DNA of 64,000 nucleotides from Eubacteriaceae bacterium Marseille-Q4139 (GCA_018223415.1 JAGTTQ010000001.1:3335365-3399364), one strand, 5' to 3'. Positions 35,854 to 44,771 are shown, numbered from the stretch's first letter. Made by a program: numbers and translations. Notes: a model not told the origin generated them from the sequence alone.

Positions 35854-37284
35854 ATGAATGTACTGGATCACGAAAAGCTTCACCAGAAATATTTCGAGGA
35901 GATGACACGGATTCCCCACGGTTCTTACCATGAGGAACAGTACGCCGATTACCTGGAGGCCTTTGCCAAGGAGCACGGGCTTTCCTATGTGCGCGACAAT
36001 ATGAATAACGTGATTATCTATAAGCCGGCGTCCAAGGGCTATGAGGGACACGGGGCTGTGATTCTTCAGGCCCACACGGACATGGTCTGTGAAAAGAATA
36101 ACGGCTGCGCTCATGATTTTGAAAAGGATCCGCTTAAGCTTTACATCGAGGACGGGATTCTCCGTGCGGAGGGGACGACCCTCGGAGCCGACGACGGCAC
36201 CGGCTGCGCCTACATGCTGGCGCTTCTCGCCTCCGACGAGCCGCATCCGCCGCTGGAATGTGTGTTCACGGTTCAGGAGGAAGTCGGCTTAATCGGCGCT
36301 TTTGCTTTAAAGAGCGAGTATTTTAAGGGAAAACGGTATGTGAATCTGGACTTCGGCGGCCATGGGATCGGCACCTGCATCACCAGCGCCGGCGGCGAGA
36401 TGATTGACTTAAAAAAGAATGTGGAATTGGAGACGGCCAATGTGCCGGCGTACCGGCTTTTCGTCACGGGGCTTCGCGGCGGCCACTCCGGCGGCTGTAT
36501 CGCCATGGAGCTTGGGAACGCCCTGAAAGTCGCAGGGCGGATCCTGAATGCAGTGAAAGAAGTGGCTCCGGTGCGGATCGGCGCACTCTGCGGCGGTGAA
36601 AAGAGCAACGCCATCCCGCGGGAATGCGAGGCCATTTTCGCCTGCGCCGGGAGCGAGGCAGAGATCCGGAAGGCCGCAGAGGAGATGTCTGCAAAGATTA
36701 AGAAGGAGCTGCGTGCTCAGGAGCCGGGGCTTTCCATCGAGCTTGAGGCGTGTAACGCCGGGACGCTCCTTTCCGAGGCACAGAGCGATGAGATCCTTAA
36801 GATGTTCCTTCTGTTCCCAACCGGCGTCCGCCATATGAGCGTTGAGATTGAGGCGCTTCCGACAGCCTCGGAAAATCTGGCGGCAGTGCGGCTGGAAAAC
36901 GGAAGCCTTGTGTTTAAATATTCCCTGCGGGCCGAAAAGATGTCCCTGCGGGATGAGATGGAGGCAGAGCTTCTGGCCCTCGCCGGGCTTTTCGGCATGG
37001 AGGCCGAGGTATCCAGCCGGTATCCGGCCTGGGAGTTTAATCCGTCTTCGGCCATGCGGGAGACCTTGACGCGCGTCTACAAGGAGCACAGGGGGACAGA
37101 GATGGAGCTTTTAGCCACCCATGGCGGCCTGGAATGCGGCGTGTTCTGCGACATGATTCCGGGGCTCGATGTGGTGACATTGGGGCCGGAGACCGACGGG
37201 GCTCATACGCCGAAGGAGCAGATGAACCTGGAATCATTTGACAAGACGTATGATCTTTTGAAGGCATTTTTAAAGGAACTGTAA
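35854..37284 (+). CDS. pepD: Aminoacyl-histidine dipeptidase (PepD-like, M20 family)
   Basis: 476 residues. M20 metal-site motifs are in order: LQAHTDMVCE (His and Asp), TLGADDGTGCAYMLAL, the catalytic EEVGLIGA and the metal Asp in VNLDFGG. The late AxHGGLECGVF segment matches PepD/PepV dipeptidases. It hydrolyses Xaa-His and other dipeptides in the cytoplasm. AAAGGAGG upstream. Confidence 0.92.
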   Translation: MNVLDHEKLHQKYFEEMTRIPHGSYHEEQYADYLEAFAKEHGLSYVRDNMNNVIIYKPASKGYEGHGAVILQAHTDMVCEKNNGCAHDFEKDPLKLYIEDGILRAEGTTLGADDGTGCAYMLALLASDEPHPPLECVFTVQEEVGLIGAFALKSEYFKGKRYVNLDFGGHGIGTCITSAGGEMIDLKKNVELETANVPAYRLFVTGLRGGHSGGCIAMELGNALKVAGRILNAVKEVAPVRIGALCGGEKSNAIPRECEAIFACAGSEAEIRKAAEEMSAKIKKELRAQEPGLSIELEACNAGTLLSEAQSDEILKMFLLFPTGVRHMSVEIEALPTASENLAAVRLENGSLVFKYSLRAEKMSLRDEMEAELLALAGLFGMEAEVSSRYPAWEFNPSSAMRETLTRVYKEHRGTEMELLATHGGLECGVFCDMIPGLDVVTLGPETDGAHTPKEQMNLESFDKTYDLLKAFLKEL

Positions 37285-37310
37285 CCAGCAGGTTACGGAA
37301 AGAGGCATGG

Positions 37311-37347
37311 AAGCGGCCTGGCGGGGAGATTCTTCGCCAGGCCGTTT
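37311..37347 (+). terminator. Probable terminator after pepD
   Basis: A 10-bp perfect stem CGGCCTGGCG/CGCCAGGCCG, extended by A-T pairs, with only a short T run. Confidence 0.5.
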
Positions 37348-37402
37348 CCACGTTCTTTGCAGGTGCGGCCATGCCCTGCCGCAAATAAAAATGTTGTAAA
37401 AG

Positions 37403-37431
37403 CACTTGAAATAGCGCCGCCGCATAAGATA
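37403..37431 (+). promoter_or_regulatory. Mother-cell (sigma E/K-type) promoter of sigK
   Basis: CACT at 37403-37406 fits the mACm -35, exactly 16 bp follow, and CATAAGATA at 37423-37431 fits the CATAnnnTA -10 of the Bacillus sigma K consensus; sigma E has a similar -10. It lies about 30 bp upstream of sigK, as expected for a gene switched on by sigma E and then by sigma K itself. Confidence 0.6.
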
Positions 37432-37459
37432 GATTAACGAATGCTTAAGGTGGCTTTCT

Positions 37460-37906
37460 TTGAAGACTTTTCCACAACCATTAACCGCACGGGAAGAGAG
37501 AGAGTACCTGGAACGATACAAAGAGGGTGACCAAGAAGCGAGGGCCATACTGATACAGCGGAACATGCGGCTTGTGGCGCATGTCATCAAAAAGTACCAG
37601 GGAACCGACTATGATATGGAAGACCTTTTGTCCGTGGGCACCATCGGCTTAATCAAGGCAGTCAACACGTTCCGGATGGATAAGGGTTCCCGTCTTGCCA
37701 CCTATGCGGCCAAATGTGTAGAAAATGCTATGCAGACGGAGTGGCCCGCCGCGCGGCGTCTTCGGTTTTTTCAAGGAGGGAAAGCTTTTCAGAAACAGGG
37801 CAGGAGAGCAGGTTCAGGCGGCGGATCACGGCGCGGGCATGGATTTCGGCGGCGAGGCGGGAAAGTTCCCGTCTTTTTTCTTCGCTTTCGGGAAAGACAA
37901 GGATAA
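37460..37906 (+). CDS. sigK: sigK, 5' half (sporulation sigma factor K interrupted after codon 89)
   Basis: TTG start at 37460 after AAGGTGG. Residues 1-89 are genuine sigma K: FPQPLTAREEREYLERYKEGD, then region 2 with MRLVAHVIKKYQ, DLLSVGTIGLIKAVNTF and LATYAAKCVEN. After Asn89 (37724-37726) homology stops and the frame runs through unrelated, Arg/Gly-rich codons to the stop at 37904, inside the inserted element. The missing part (region 2.4 end, regions 3 and 4) is found in frame from 44787. There is no N-terminal pro-sequence of the Bacillus type. The unrearranged gene cannot make an active sigma factor. Confidence 0.92.
   Translation: MKTFPQPLTAREEREYLERYKEGDQEARAILIQRNMRLVAHVIKKYQGTDYDMEDLLSVGTIGLIKAVNTFRMDKGSRLATYAAKCVENAMQTEWPAARRLRFFQGGKAFQKQGRRAGSGGGSRRGHGFRRRGGKVPVFFLRFRERQG
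37712..37737 (+). other. attL of the sigK intervening element
   Basis: The core AA is at 37724-37725 inside TAGAAAATGCTA. The left 12 bp belong to sigK and the right 12 bp (TGCTATGCAGAC) to the element. It shares TAG-n-AAATG with attR. Confidence 0.75.
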
Positions 37907-37913
37907 TCTGCAT
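37728..37913 (-). CDS. Small protein at the left end of the element, candidate directionality factor
   Basis: 61 residues from the internal ATG at 37913, which follows GAGGT at a 7-bp spacing on the minus strand; a longer frame to 37976 is less likely. The stop codon sits 3 bp inside the attL core, so the gene exactly fills the end of the element. It is basic and helical (SEEKRRELSRLAAEIHARAVIRR is split here by position only), with codons typical of neighbouring genes. A strong hairpin (37927-37958) lies just ahead of its ribosome site. Small basic proteins of this sort serve as excision factors for serine recombinases; that role is a guess from size and place. Confidence 0.45.
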   Translation of the reverse strand: MQIILVFPESEEKRRELSRLAAEIHARAVIRRLNLLSCPVSEKLSLLEKTEDAARRATPSA

Positions 37914-37926
37914 ACAAAATACCTCG

Positions 37927-37958
37927 GGGAGTCTCACCTTTATGTATGTGAGGCTCCC
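37927..37958. other. Hairpin between the small antisense gene and the recombinase
   Basis: GGGAGTCTCAC (37927-37937) pairs with GTGAGGCTCCC (37948-37958) over a 10-nt loop. There is no T run on either side, so a plain terminator is unlikely; it may control translation of the antisense gene or be a protein-binding dyad. Confidence 0.55.
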
Positions 37959-38041
37959 TGTCCCATATGCCGGCACCTTCTGTTATTTTTCTGGATGCGG
38001 CCGTATAAAATGGGAAGGAAGGGACAAAAAGAGGCGGTTTC

Positions 38042-39553
38042 TTGAAGCAGATTGTAATCTATTCCAGAAAGTCGAAATTTACGGGAAAGGGAGAGAGCAT
38101 CGAAAATCAGATTGAAATGTGCCGCCAGTATATCCGGCTCCATTACGGCGTAGAGGCGGCCGATCAGGCAGTTGTCTACGAGGACGAGGGCTTTTCCGGC
38201 GGGAACCTGGAGCGGCCCCAGTTTAAAAAGATGATGGAGCAGCTGAAAGAGGGCGCGTTCCAGGCGGTAGTGGTCTACCGGCTGGATCGGATCAGCCGCA
38301 ACATCGGGGATTTTGCAGGCCTTATCGAGCGCCTCGGAGAGCTTCATGTGGATTTTGTATCCATAAAAGAGCAGTTTGACACGTCTTCGCCCATGGGCCG
38401 CGCCATGATGTTCATTTCCTCCGTGTTTTCCCAGCTTGAGCGGGAAACCATTGCGGAGCGAATCCGCGACAACATGCAGGAGCTGGCAAAGACGGGACGG
38501 TGGTTGGGCGGTACGACGCCGACCGGCTTTTGCTCGAAAGCCTATGAAACGGTGAATGCGGATGGCAGGACGAAAAAGGCATGCCGCCTGGAGGGGCTCC
38601 CGGAGGAACTGGAGATTGTAAAGACGGTCTATCAGGAGTTTCTAAGGACAGGTTCCCTGTCCGGGGCGGAAGCGGCGCTTCTAACGCAGGGAATCCGGAC
38701 GAAAAACGGCCGCGCCTTTTCCCGGTTCGCGGTGAAGGCCATTCTTTCCAACCCCGTCTATGCAAAGGCTGATGAGGCCGTATGGCAGTATTTTAAGAGC
38801 CAGGGGGCCGAGGTTTTTTCGGAGCATGGGGAATTTGACGGGAGGCATGGCGTCATGGCTTATAACCGCTCCCTCCAGAGGCCTGGAAAAGCCCATAGGG
38901 AACGGCCGGAGAAGGAATGGATTGTAGCAGTGGGAGGCCATGAAGGGCTGATAGAAGGGGAGACCTGGGTGCGTGTCCAGGAGATGCTTTTAAGGAACGG
39001 CAAAAAAAGCTACCGCAGGCCGAAAAGCCATGAGGCCCTGCTTTCGGGATTGTTGTACTGCGGCGGCTGCAAGAGCCGGATGCGGCCCAAGGGCTCCGGG
39101 AGGAAACGGGAAGATGGGACAGCGATGTATTCATATTTATGCATAAATAGAGAAAAGAGCCGAGGCGCCCTCTGCCAGATGAAGAATCCGGACGGGAACC
39201 GGCTCGATCAGGCGGCGTCCGAAAGTCTTTCCCAGCTTCCCGAGGATGTGGCCGCATTTTGTACTTACCTGGAGACAGAACGGAAGGCCCTATTAAAAGA
39301 ACAGAGGAAAAGGAAGGCGAAAAAGGACGGAACGCGCGAAGAAAAGGCAGGACGGCAGCCGGAAACCGCGGCGGAGTCCGTTTCGGGAGAGCCCCGGCTT
39401 ACGGCCGGGGAGCTTTCCTCGTTCCCGTTCGTGTTCCGGCAGATGACGCCGGAGGAGAAGCGGGAGGCTTTTCGGAGCCTTACGGAGCAGGTAATCTGGG
39501 ACGGGGAAACGGCGCGGATAATTTTAAAGGGAGCGGAACGTGAATATTTATAA
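38042..39553 (+). CDS. Large serine recombinase (SpoIVCA-like) of the sigK element
   Basis: 503 residues, TTG start at 38042. The resolvase N-terminal domain (1-150) has the catalytic serine at position 8 (IVIYSRKS) and YRLDRISRNIGDF with the conserved arginines. The recombinase domain runs about 160-270. A zinc ribbon follows (C340, C343 in LLYCGGCKSRMR and the later LCINR...GALCQM), and then a Lys/Glu-rich coiled coil (about 410-450). Size and order match SpoIVCA and phage integrases of this class. It is the obvious enzyme to excise the element from sigK. GTATAAAAT at 38003-38011 may be a sigma E-like -10. Confidence 0.93.
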   Translation: MKQIVIYSRKSKFTGKGESIENQIEMCRQYIRLHYGVEAADQAVVYEDEGFSGGNLERPQFKKMMEQLKEGAFQAVVVYRLDRISRNIGDFAGLIERLGELHVDFVSIKEQFDTSSPMGRAMMFISSVFSQLERETIAERIRDNMQELAKTGRWLGGTTPTGFCSKAYETVNADGRTKKACRLEGLPEELEIVKTVYQEFLRTGSLSGAEAALLTQGIRTKNGRAFSRFAVKAILSNPVYAKADEAVWQYFKSQGAEVFSEHGEFDGRHGVMAYNRSLQRPGKAHRERPEKEWIVAVGGHEGLIEGETWVRVQEMLLRNGKKSYRRPKSHEALLSGLLYCGGCKSRMRPKGSGRKREDGTAMYSYLCINREKSRGALCQMKNPDGNRLDQAASESLSQLPEDVAAFCTYLETERKALLKEQRKRKAKKDGTREEKAGRQPETAAESVSGEPRLTAGELSSFPFVFRQMTPEEKREAFRSLTEQVIWDGETARIILKGAEREYL

Positions 39554-39560
39554 AAAGCGC

Positions 39561-39596
39561 TTGCATATTTATACTTTATATATTATAATTATGCAA
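39561..39596 (+). promoter_or_regulatory. Promoter and putative ArgR operator of the arg operon
   Basis: TTGCAT (39561-39566), a 17-bp spacer and TATAAT (39584-39589). The AT-rich segment is bounded by TTGCATA (39561-39567) and TATGCAA (39590-39596), an inverted repeat enclosing the whole promoter. Each end resembles half of an ARG box, which would allow repression by arginine through ArgR. The ArgR part is an inference. Confidence 0.6.
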
Positions 39597-39622
39597 AATC
39601 AACCACAGGAAAGGAGAGCGGG

Positions 39623-40579
39623 ATGAAACCGAACGTATATATAGACGGCCGGGAAGGGACGACAGGCCTTCAGATCTATGAAAGGCTCCAGGCCAGAGAC
39701 GATATTGAGCTTCTTTTGATCGAAGAAGAAAAAAGAAAGGATCCGGAGGAGAGAAAGAAGTTTTTGAATGCGGCTGATCTTGTGTTCTTATGCCTTCCCG
39801 ATGCGGCGGCAAAGGAGGCAGTGGCGCTTTTGGAGAATCCGCACACGCGCGTCATCGACGCGTCCACGGCACACCGTGTGATGCCCGGCTGGAGCTATGG
39901 CCTTCCGGAGCTTTCGGGGGCTCATGAAGCGGCCATCAAAAACTCTGCCCGCGTTGCAAACCCCGGCTGCCATGCCACAGGCTTTATCGCGTCCGTCTAT
40001 CCCCTGACGGCCTCGGGGCTGCTCCCAAAAGAGCTCCCGGTGACAGCATTTTCCCTGACCGGGTATTCCGGCGGCGGAAAGAAGATGATTGCGGAATATG
40101 AAGCGGCGGACGTTCCGCCTTTATACGGGACGCCGAGGCTTTACGGCCTTAATTTAAAGCATAAACACCTGGCCGAGATGAAGGCGGTCTGCGGTCTGGA
40201 AAATCCGCCGGTTTTCTGCCCGGTGGTGGATGACTATTACGCGGGAATGGCCGTCACGGTCATGCTTTCCAACAGCCAGCTGAAAGGGACGCCGTCGGCC
40301 AAGGACATCTGGGAGTGCCTGGCGGCCCATTATGAGGGAAAGAAACTGATAAATGTCCATCCCTTCGGATACGAAGAGCCGATGATTGCGGCGGGCACCA
40401 TGGAGGGAAAGGACAATTTAAAACTGATTGTAAACGGCCATGAAAACCAGACCATTATTACGGCACTGTTTGACAACCTGGGGAAAGGGGCGTCAGGAGC
40501 AGCCGTCCAGAACATGAATTTGATGCTCGGCTTTGACGAAACAGCCGGCTTAACCATCGGGGAGGGAGTAAATCCATGA
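39623..40579 (+). CDS. argC: N-acetyl-gamma-glutamyl-phosphate reductase
   Basis: 318 residues, the short (type 2) form. N-terminal NAD(P) site begins VYIDGREGTTGLQI; the catalytic cysteine is in ARVANPGCHATGF; a later HKHLAEM supplies the active-site histidine. It makes N-acetylglutamate semialdehyde, step 3 of arginine synthesis. First gene of argCJBDF, with its own promoter 30 bp upstream and AAAGGAGAG as ribosome site. It overlaps argJ by 4 bp. Confidence 0.95.
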   Translation: MKPNVYIDGREGTTGLQIYERLQARDDIELLLIEEEKRKDPEERKKFLNAADLVFLCLPDAAAKEAVALLENPHTRVIDASTAHRVMPGWSYGLPELSGAHEAAIKNSARVANPGCHATGFIASVYPLTASGLLPKELPVTAFSLTGYSGGGKKMIAEYEAADVPPLYGTPRLYGLNLKHKHLAEMKAVCGLENPPVFCPVVDDYYAGMAVTVMLSNSQLKGTPSAKDIWECLAAHYEGKKLINVHPFGYEEPMIAAGTMEGKDNLKLIVNGHENQTIITALFDNLGKGASGAAVQNMNLMLGFDETAGLTIGEGVNP

Positions 40580-41784
40580 GAGAATGTGAAGGCGGTGTCT
40601 GCGCGGCGGCCGGCTTTCAGGCCGGGGCCGTCCTTAGCGGTATCAAAAAAGGAAGAGAGAAAGAGGATGTGGCCGTGATCGTTTCGGACTGCCTCTGTGC
40701 GGCGGCCGGTGTCTACACGACGAACCGCGTGAAGGCGGCGCCGGTCTTGTTTACACGGATGGCTTTAAAGGGCGGTACGGCCAGAGCCATCATCGCAAAT
40801 TCGGGAAACGCCAACGCCTGTGCGCCGGACGGCATGGAAAACGCCGTGCGGGAAGCGAAGGCGGCGGCGGCCGTCCTGGGAATTCCGGCAGAGCAGGTGC
40901 TTGTGGCCTCGACGGGCGTCATCGGCCAGAGGCTTCCGGTGGAATGCATTGAGACGGCGCTCCCAGGCATCACTTTATCTTACGACGGAAGCGGGGCAGC
41001 AGCCAGAGCCATCATGACGACGGACACGAAGGAGAAGACGGCGGCCGTCCAGTTTACGGCCGGAGGGAAGACCTGCCGTCTTGGCGGGATCTGCAAGGGC
41101 TCCGGCATGATCCATCCCAACATGGGAACCATGCTGGCCTTCATTACGACGGACTGCGCCATCGCCCAGCCGCTTTTGAGCAAGGCCCTCAAAAAGACCG
41201 TAAAGCGGACGTTCAACCGGGTGACAGTGGACGGGGACACGTCCACCAACGACATGTGCCTGGTTCTTGCAAACGGCATGGCAGGAAACACGGAGATTGC
41301 CGAAGAGAATGAAGACTATGAGAGCTTCCTTCAGGCGCTTCACTTCGTCATGGAAACGCTGGCAAAGAAAATTGCGGCCGACGGCGAAGGGGCGGAACGG
41401 CTCATGACCTGCACCGTTTCCGGAGCCAGGGACGAGGACACGGCAGAGGCACTCGCACGGGCGGTCTGCGGCTCCAGCCTCGTGAAGGCGGCCATGTTCG
41501 GCGGCGACGCCAACTGGGGACGCGTGCTCTGCGCCATGGGGTATTCAGGCGCGGAATTTGATACGGAAGAGGTGGAAGTGGAGTTTTCCTCTTCCAAGGG
41601 AACGGTTCTCGTCTGCCGCGACGGAAAAGGCGTGGATTTTTCCGAGGAGCTGGCGGCTAAAATCTTAAAAGAGGACTCGGTGGAGATTCTTGTGACGCTA
41701 AAAGAAGGAGCTGGGACGGCCTCCTGCTGGGGCTGTGACCTGACTTATGAATATGTAAAAATCAATGGGGAGTATCGGACATGA
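40576..41784 (+). CDS. argJ: Bifunctional ornithine acetyltransferase / N-acetylglutamate synthase
   Basis: 402 residues. The self-cleavage site is visible in KGSGMIHPNMGTMLAF, where the Thr becomes the nucleophile of the beta chain. ArgJ recycles the acetyl group from N-acetylornithine to glutamate, which explains why the operon needs no argE. It has 4-bp overlaps with argC and argB. Confidence 0.95.
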   Translation: MRECEGGVCAAAGFQAGAVLSGIKKGREKEDVAVIVSDCLCAAAGVYTTNRVKAAPVLFTRMALKGGTARAIIANSGNANACAPDGMENAVREAKAAAAVLGIPAEQVLVASTGVIGQRLPVECIETALPGITLSYDGSGAAARAIMTTDTKEKTAAVQFTAGGKTCRLGGICKGSGMIHPNMGTMLAFITTDCAIAQPLLSKALKKTVKRTFNRVTVDGDTSTNDMCLVLANGMAGNTEIAEENEDYESFLQALHFVMETLAKKIAADGEGAERLMTCTVSGARDEDTAEALARAVCGSSLVKAAMFGGDANWGRVLCAMGYSGAEFDTEEVEVEFSSSKGTVLVCRDGKGVDFSEELAAKILKEDSVEILVTLKEGAGTASCWGCDLTYEYVKINGEYRT

Positions 41785-42650
41785 CAAATTTGAATCCGGA
41801 AATCAGAGCCGGTATCCTGGTGGAGGCGCTTCCTTACATCCAGGAATATGCCGGGAAAATCATTGTGGTAAAATACGGCGGCAACGCCATGATCAATGAA
41901 GAATTAAAGCAGGCGGTGATCCGCGACATCGTCCTTTTAAATCTCGTCGGTGTCCGCGTGGTGCTTGTCCACGGCGGCGGCCCGGAGATTTCGGAGCTTT
42001 TAAAGAAGACGGGAAAGGAATCGAAGTTCGTCAAGGGCCTGCGCTACACGGACGAGGAAGTCATGGACGCCGTTCAGATGGTGCTCTGCGGCAAGGTCAA
42101 TAAAAACCTCGTGGGGCTTTTGGATAAGGCAGGCGGTAAAGGCGTCGGCTTATCCGGCATGGACGGCGGCCTGTTCCAGGCAGTGCGGCTTACGGATCCT
42201 GACGGCACGGATTACGGATATGTGGGAGACATCGTAAAGGTCAACGAAAAAATCGTCCTGGATCTTTTAGAAAAGGGCTATATCCCGGTGGTGTCATCGG
42301 TGGCCGCAGGTCTCGACGACGACACCAATTACAACATCAACGCCGACACGGCAGCAGAGAAGCTGGCCGTGGCGCTGAGGGCGAAGAAGTTGATTCTCCT
42401 TACGGATGTCCGCGGGCTTATGCGGGACCCGAAGGACGACAGCACGCTGATCCCGAAATTAAAGGTATCCGAGGTGCCTGCGTTAATCCGGGAGGGCGTC
42501 ATCACCGGCGGCATGATCCCGAAGGTGGACTGCTGCGTGGAAGCCGTAAGGCAGGGCGTAGAGCGCGCCAACATCCAGGACGGCCGCGTGCCCCACTCGA
42601 TTTTAATCGAGCTTCTGAGCCAGGACGGCGTCGGGACGATGTTTTGTTAG
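41781..42650 (+). CDS. argB: Acetylglutamate kinase
   Basis: 289 residues. Amino-acid-kinase fold: VVKYGGNAM near residue 29, HGGGPEI near 64 and the C-terminal GVITGGMIPKVDCC. It phosphorylates N-acetylglutamate, usually the feedback-controlled step. Overlaps argJ by 4 bp, and argD follows after 15 bp. Confidence 0.96.
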   Translation: MTNLNPEIRAGILVEALPYIQEYAGKIIVVKYGGNAMINEELKQAVIRDIVLLNLVGVRVVLVHGGGPEISELLKKTGKESKFVKGLRYTDEEVMDAVQMVLCGKVNKNLVGLLDKAGGKGVGLSGMDGGLFQAVRLTDPDGTDYGYVGDIVKVNEKIVLDLLEKGYIPVVSSVAAGLDDDTNYNINADTAAEKLAVALRAKKLILLTDVRGLMRDPKDDSTLIPKLKVSEVPALIREGVITGGMIPKVDCCVEAVRQGVERANIQDGRVPHSILIELLSQDGVGTMFC

Positions 42651-42665
42651 GAGGGAAAGAGAAAC

Positions 42666-43850
42666 ATGACAGCCAAAGAGATCATGGAAAAGGACAGTCA
42701 ATTTCTGATGCATACCTACGGCCGCTTCGAGGTTGTCCTCGATCACGGGGAAGGTGCGGCACTGTGGGATGTGAACGGGAAAAAATATATTGATATGAAC
42801 TCCGGCATCGGCGTAAGCTGCCTGGGGCATAATAACGAGGCGCTGCTTTCTGCCATCGGGGAGCAGGCGAAAAAGCTGATTCACGTATCGAATCTTTACT
42901 ATACGGAGCCGATGACGGAGGCGGCGGAGCTTCTTATAAAGGCGGCCGGGATGGAGCGGGTCTTCTTTGCAAATTCCGGCGCCGAGGCCAACGAGGGAGC
43001 CATCAAGCTTGCGAGAAAGTATGCCCATGACAAATACGGGGATAAAAGAAGCGGTATTGTGACGTTAAAGCAGTCCTTCCATGGGCGGACAATCACCACC
43101 TTAAAGGCCACGGGGCAGGAGAAATTCCATCAGCATTTCTTCCCGTTTACGGAGGGCTTTGTCTATGCGGAGGCGGGAAACCTTGAGGACGTGAAAGCGA
43201 AGGCGAAGGACGGCTGCTGCGCCGTGCTTTTGGAGATGATTCAGGGCGAGGGCGGCGTCCTGCCGTTAGATCCGGAGTTTGTAAAGGGCGTGGAGGCCTT
43301 CTGTAAGGAAGAGGATCTTCTTCTTATCGTCGACGAAGTGCAGACCGGCATCGGCCGCACCGGAACCATGTTCTGCTTTGAGCAGTACGGGATCCATCCG
43401 AATGTGGTGACGGCGGCGAAGGGACTTGGCGGCGGCCTGCCCATCGGGGCTGTCCTGGCAGATGCGTCCTGCGCGGATGTTTTAGGGCCGGGGAGCCACG
43501 GTTCCACCTTCGGCGCGAACCCACTCTGCTGTGCGGCCGCGAAAGCCGTGCTTACGGAGGTGAACCGGCCGGAATTCCTGGCAGCCGTGAAGGAAAAAGG
43601 CGAGTACATCAAAGCGGCCGTTAAGGCCATGAATTCCCCGCTTGTGAAAGACGTCCGCGGCATGGGGCTTATGATTGGAATCGCCGTGCCGGAGTCCGAG
43701 AGAGGGCGTCTTGTGGGAGAAATGATTGAGAAAGGCGTGCTGGTTTTGACAGCCGGCGCAGATACCATACGGCTTCTTCCGCCGCTTGTGATTACAAAGG
43801 AAGAGATTGACGAGGCATTGGGAGTGATGAAGGAGGTACTTGCAAAATGA
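42666..43850 (+). CDS. argD: Acetylornithine aminotransferase
   Basis: 394 residues, class III PLP aminotransferase. ANSGAEANEGAIKLAR binds the cofactor phosphate, VDEVQTGIGRTG carries the Asp that holds the pyridine nitrogen, and the Schiff-base Lys is in TAAKGLGGGLP. It converts the semialdehyde to N-acetylornithine. It overlaps argF by 4 bp. Confidence 0.95.
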   Translation: MTAKEIMEKDSQFLMHTYGRFEVVLDHGEGAALWDVNGKKYIDMNSGIGVSCLGHNNEALLSAIGEQAKKLIHVSNLYYTEPMTEAAELLIKAAGMERVFFANSGAEANEGAIKLARKYAHDKYGDKRSGIVTLKQSFHGRTITTLKATGQEKFHQHFFPFTEGFVYAEAGNLEDVKAKAKDGCCAVLLEMIQGEGGVLPLDPEFVKGVEAFCKEEDLLLIVDEVQTGIGRTGTMFCFEQYGIHPNVVTAAKGLGGGLPIGAVLADASCADVLGPGSHGSTFGANPLCCAAAKAVLTEVNRPEFLAAVKEKGEYIKAAVKAMNSPLVKDVRGMGLMIGIAVPESERGRLVGEMIEKGVLVLTAGADTIRLLPPLVITKEEIDEALGVMKEVLAK

Positions 43851-44752
43851 AGCATCTTTTAAAGCTTTTGGATCTGTCATCGGAGGAGCTGATCTCGCTT
43901 CTTGACCTGGCAGACCAGTTAAAATATGAGCAGAAGCATGGGATCCCCCACAGGCATTTGGCGGGAAAGACCCTGGCCATGATTTTTGAGAAGGCATCGA
44001 CACGCACCCGCGTTTCCTTTGAAACGGGCATGTACCAGCTTGGCGGCCATGCGCTGTTCCTTTCGGCAAAGGAGATGCAGATCGGCCGCGGCGAGCCGGT
44101 ACAGGATACGGCCCGCGTTCTGTCCCGCTATGTGGACGGGATCATGATCCGCACCTTCCGTCAGGAGGAAGTGGAAGATCTGGCAAAATACGGTTCGATC
44201 CCCGTCATTAACGGGCTCACGGATTTCTGCCATCCCTGTCAGGTACTGGCAGACCTGATGACGGTCCGGGAGAAGTTTGGCTCCTTTAAGGGATTAAAGC
44301 TCTGCTACATCGGCGACGGGAACAACATGGCAAACTCCCTGATTGTCGGCGGCTTAAAGGCCGGGATGCAGGTGGCATGCGCGTCTCCCAAGGGGTACCA
44401 GCCGGATCCGGCAGTTCTCGAGTTTGCAGCGGGCATGGAGGGCTTTGAACTTTATGAGGATCCGAAGGAAGCCGTAAAGGGCGCTGACGTGGTCGTCACC
44501 GACACCTGGGCCTCCATGGGACAGGAGGAAGAAAAAGCTGTGCGTGCCAAGGCGTTCCAGGGATATCAGGTCAATCACGATCTGATGGCGCTTGCGGCAC
44601 CGGGCGCCATTGTGCTTCACTGCCTTCCGGCGTACCGCGGGCAGGAGATCACCGACGAGACGTTTGAAGAGCATGCTGCGGAAATTTTTGAGGAGGCGGA
44701 GAACCGGCTCCATGTCCAGAAAGCCGTCATGGTGCGGCTCATGAAGGGATAA
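43847..44752 (+). CDS. argF: Ornithine carbamoyltransferase
   Basis: 301 residues. Carbamoyl-phosphate loop FEKASTRTRVSFE and the ornithine-side HCLPAYRG motif are intact. It forms citrulline from ornithine and carbamoyl phosphate. It is the last gene of the operon and ends only 31 bp before the attR core; argG and argH are not in this window. Codon use is like the neighbouring chromosome, so there is no sign of very recent foreign origin. Confidence 0.95.
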   Translation: MKHLLKLLDLSSEELISLLDLADQLKYEQKHGIPHRHLAGKTLAMIFEKASTRTRVSFETGMYQLGGHALFLSAKEMQIGRGEPVQDTARVLSRYVDGIMIRTFRQEEVEDLAKYGSIPVINGLTDFCHPCQVLADLMTVREKFGSFKGLKLCYIGDGNNMANSLIVGGLKAGMQVACASPKGYQPDPAVLEFAAGMEGFELYEDPKEAVKGADVVVTDTWASMGQEEEKAVRAKAFQGYQVNHDLMALAAPGAIVLHCLPAYRGQEITDETFEEHAAEIFEEAENRLHVQKAVMVRLMKG

Positions 44753-44771
44753 AGACGGAAAAAGCCGTTTT

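Noticed and set aside
37460..37906. sigK as a simply truncated pseudogene
   Set aside because: The exact missing part is present in frame at 44787-45149, and both junctions share a recombination core.
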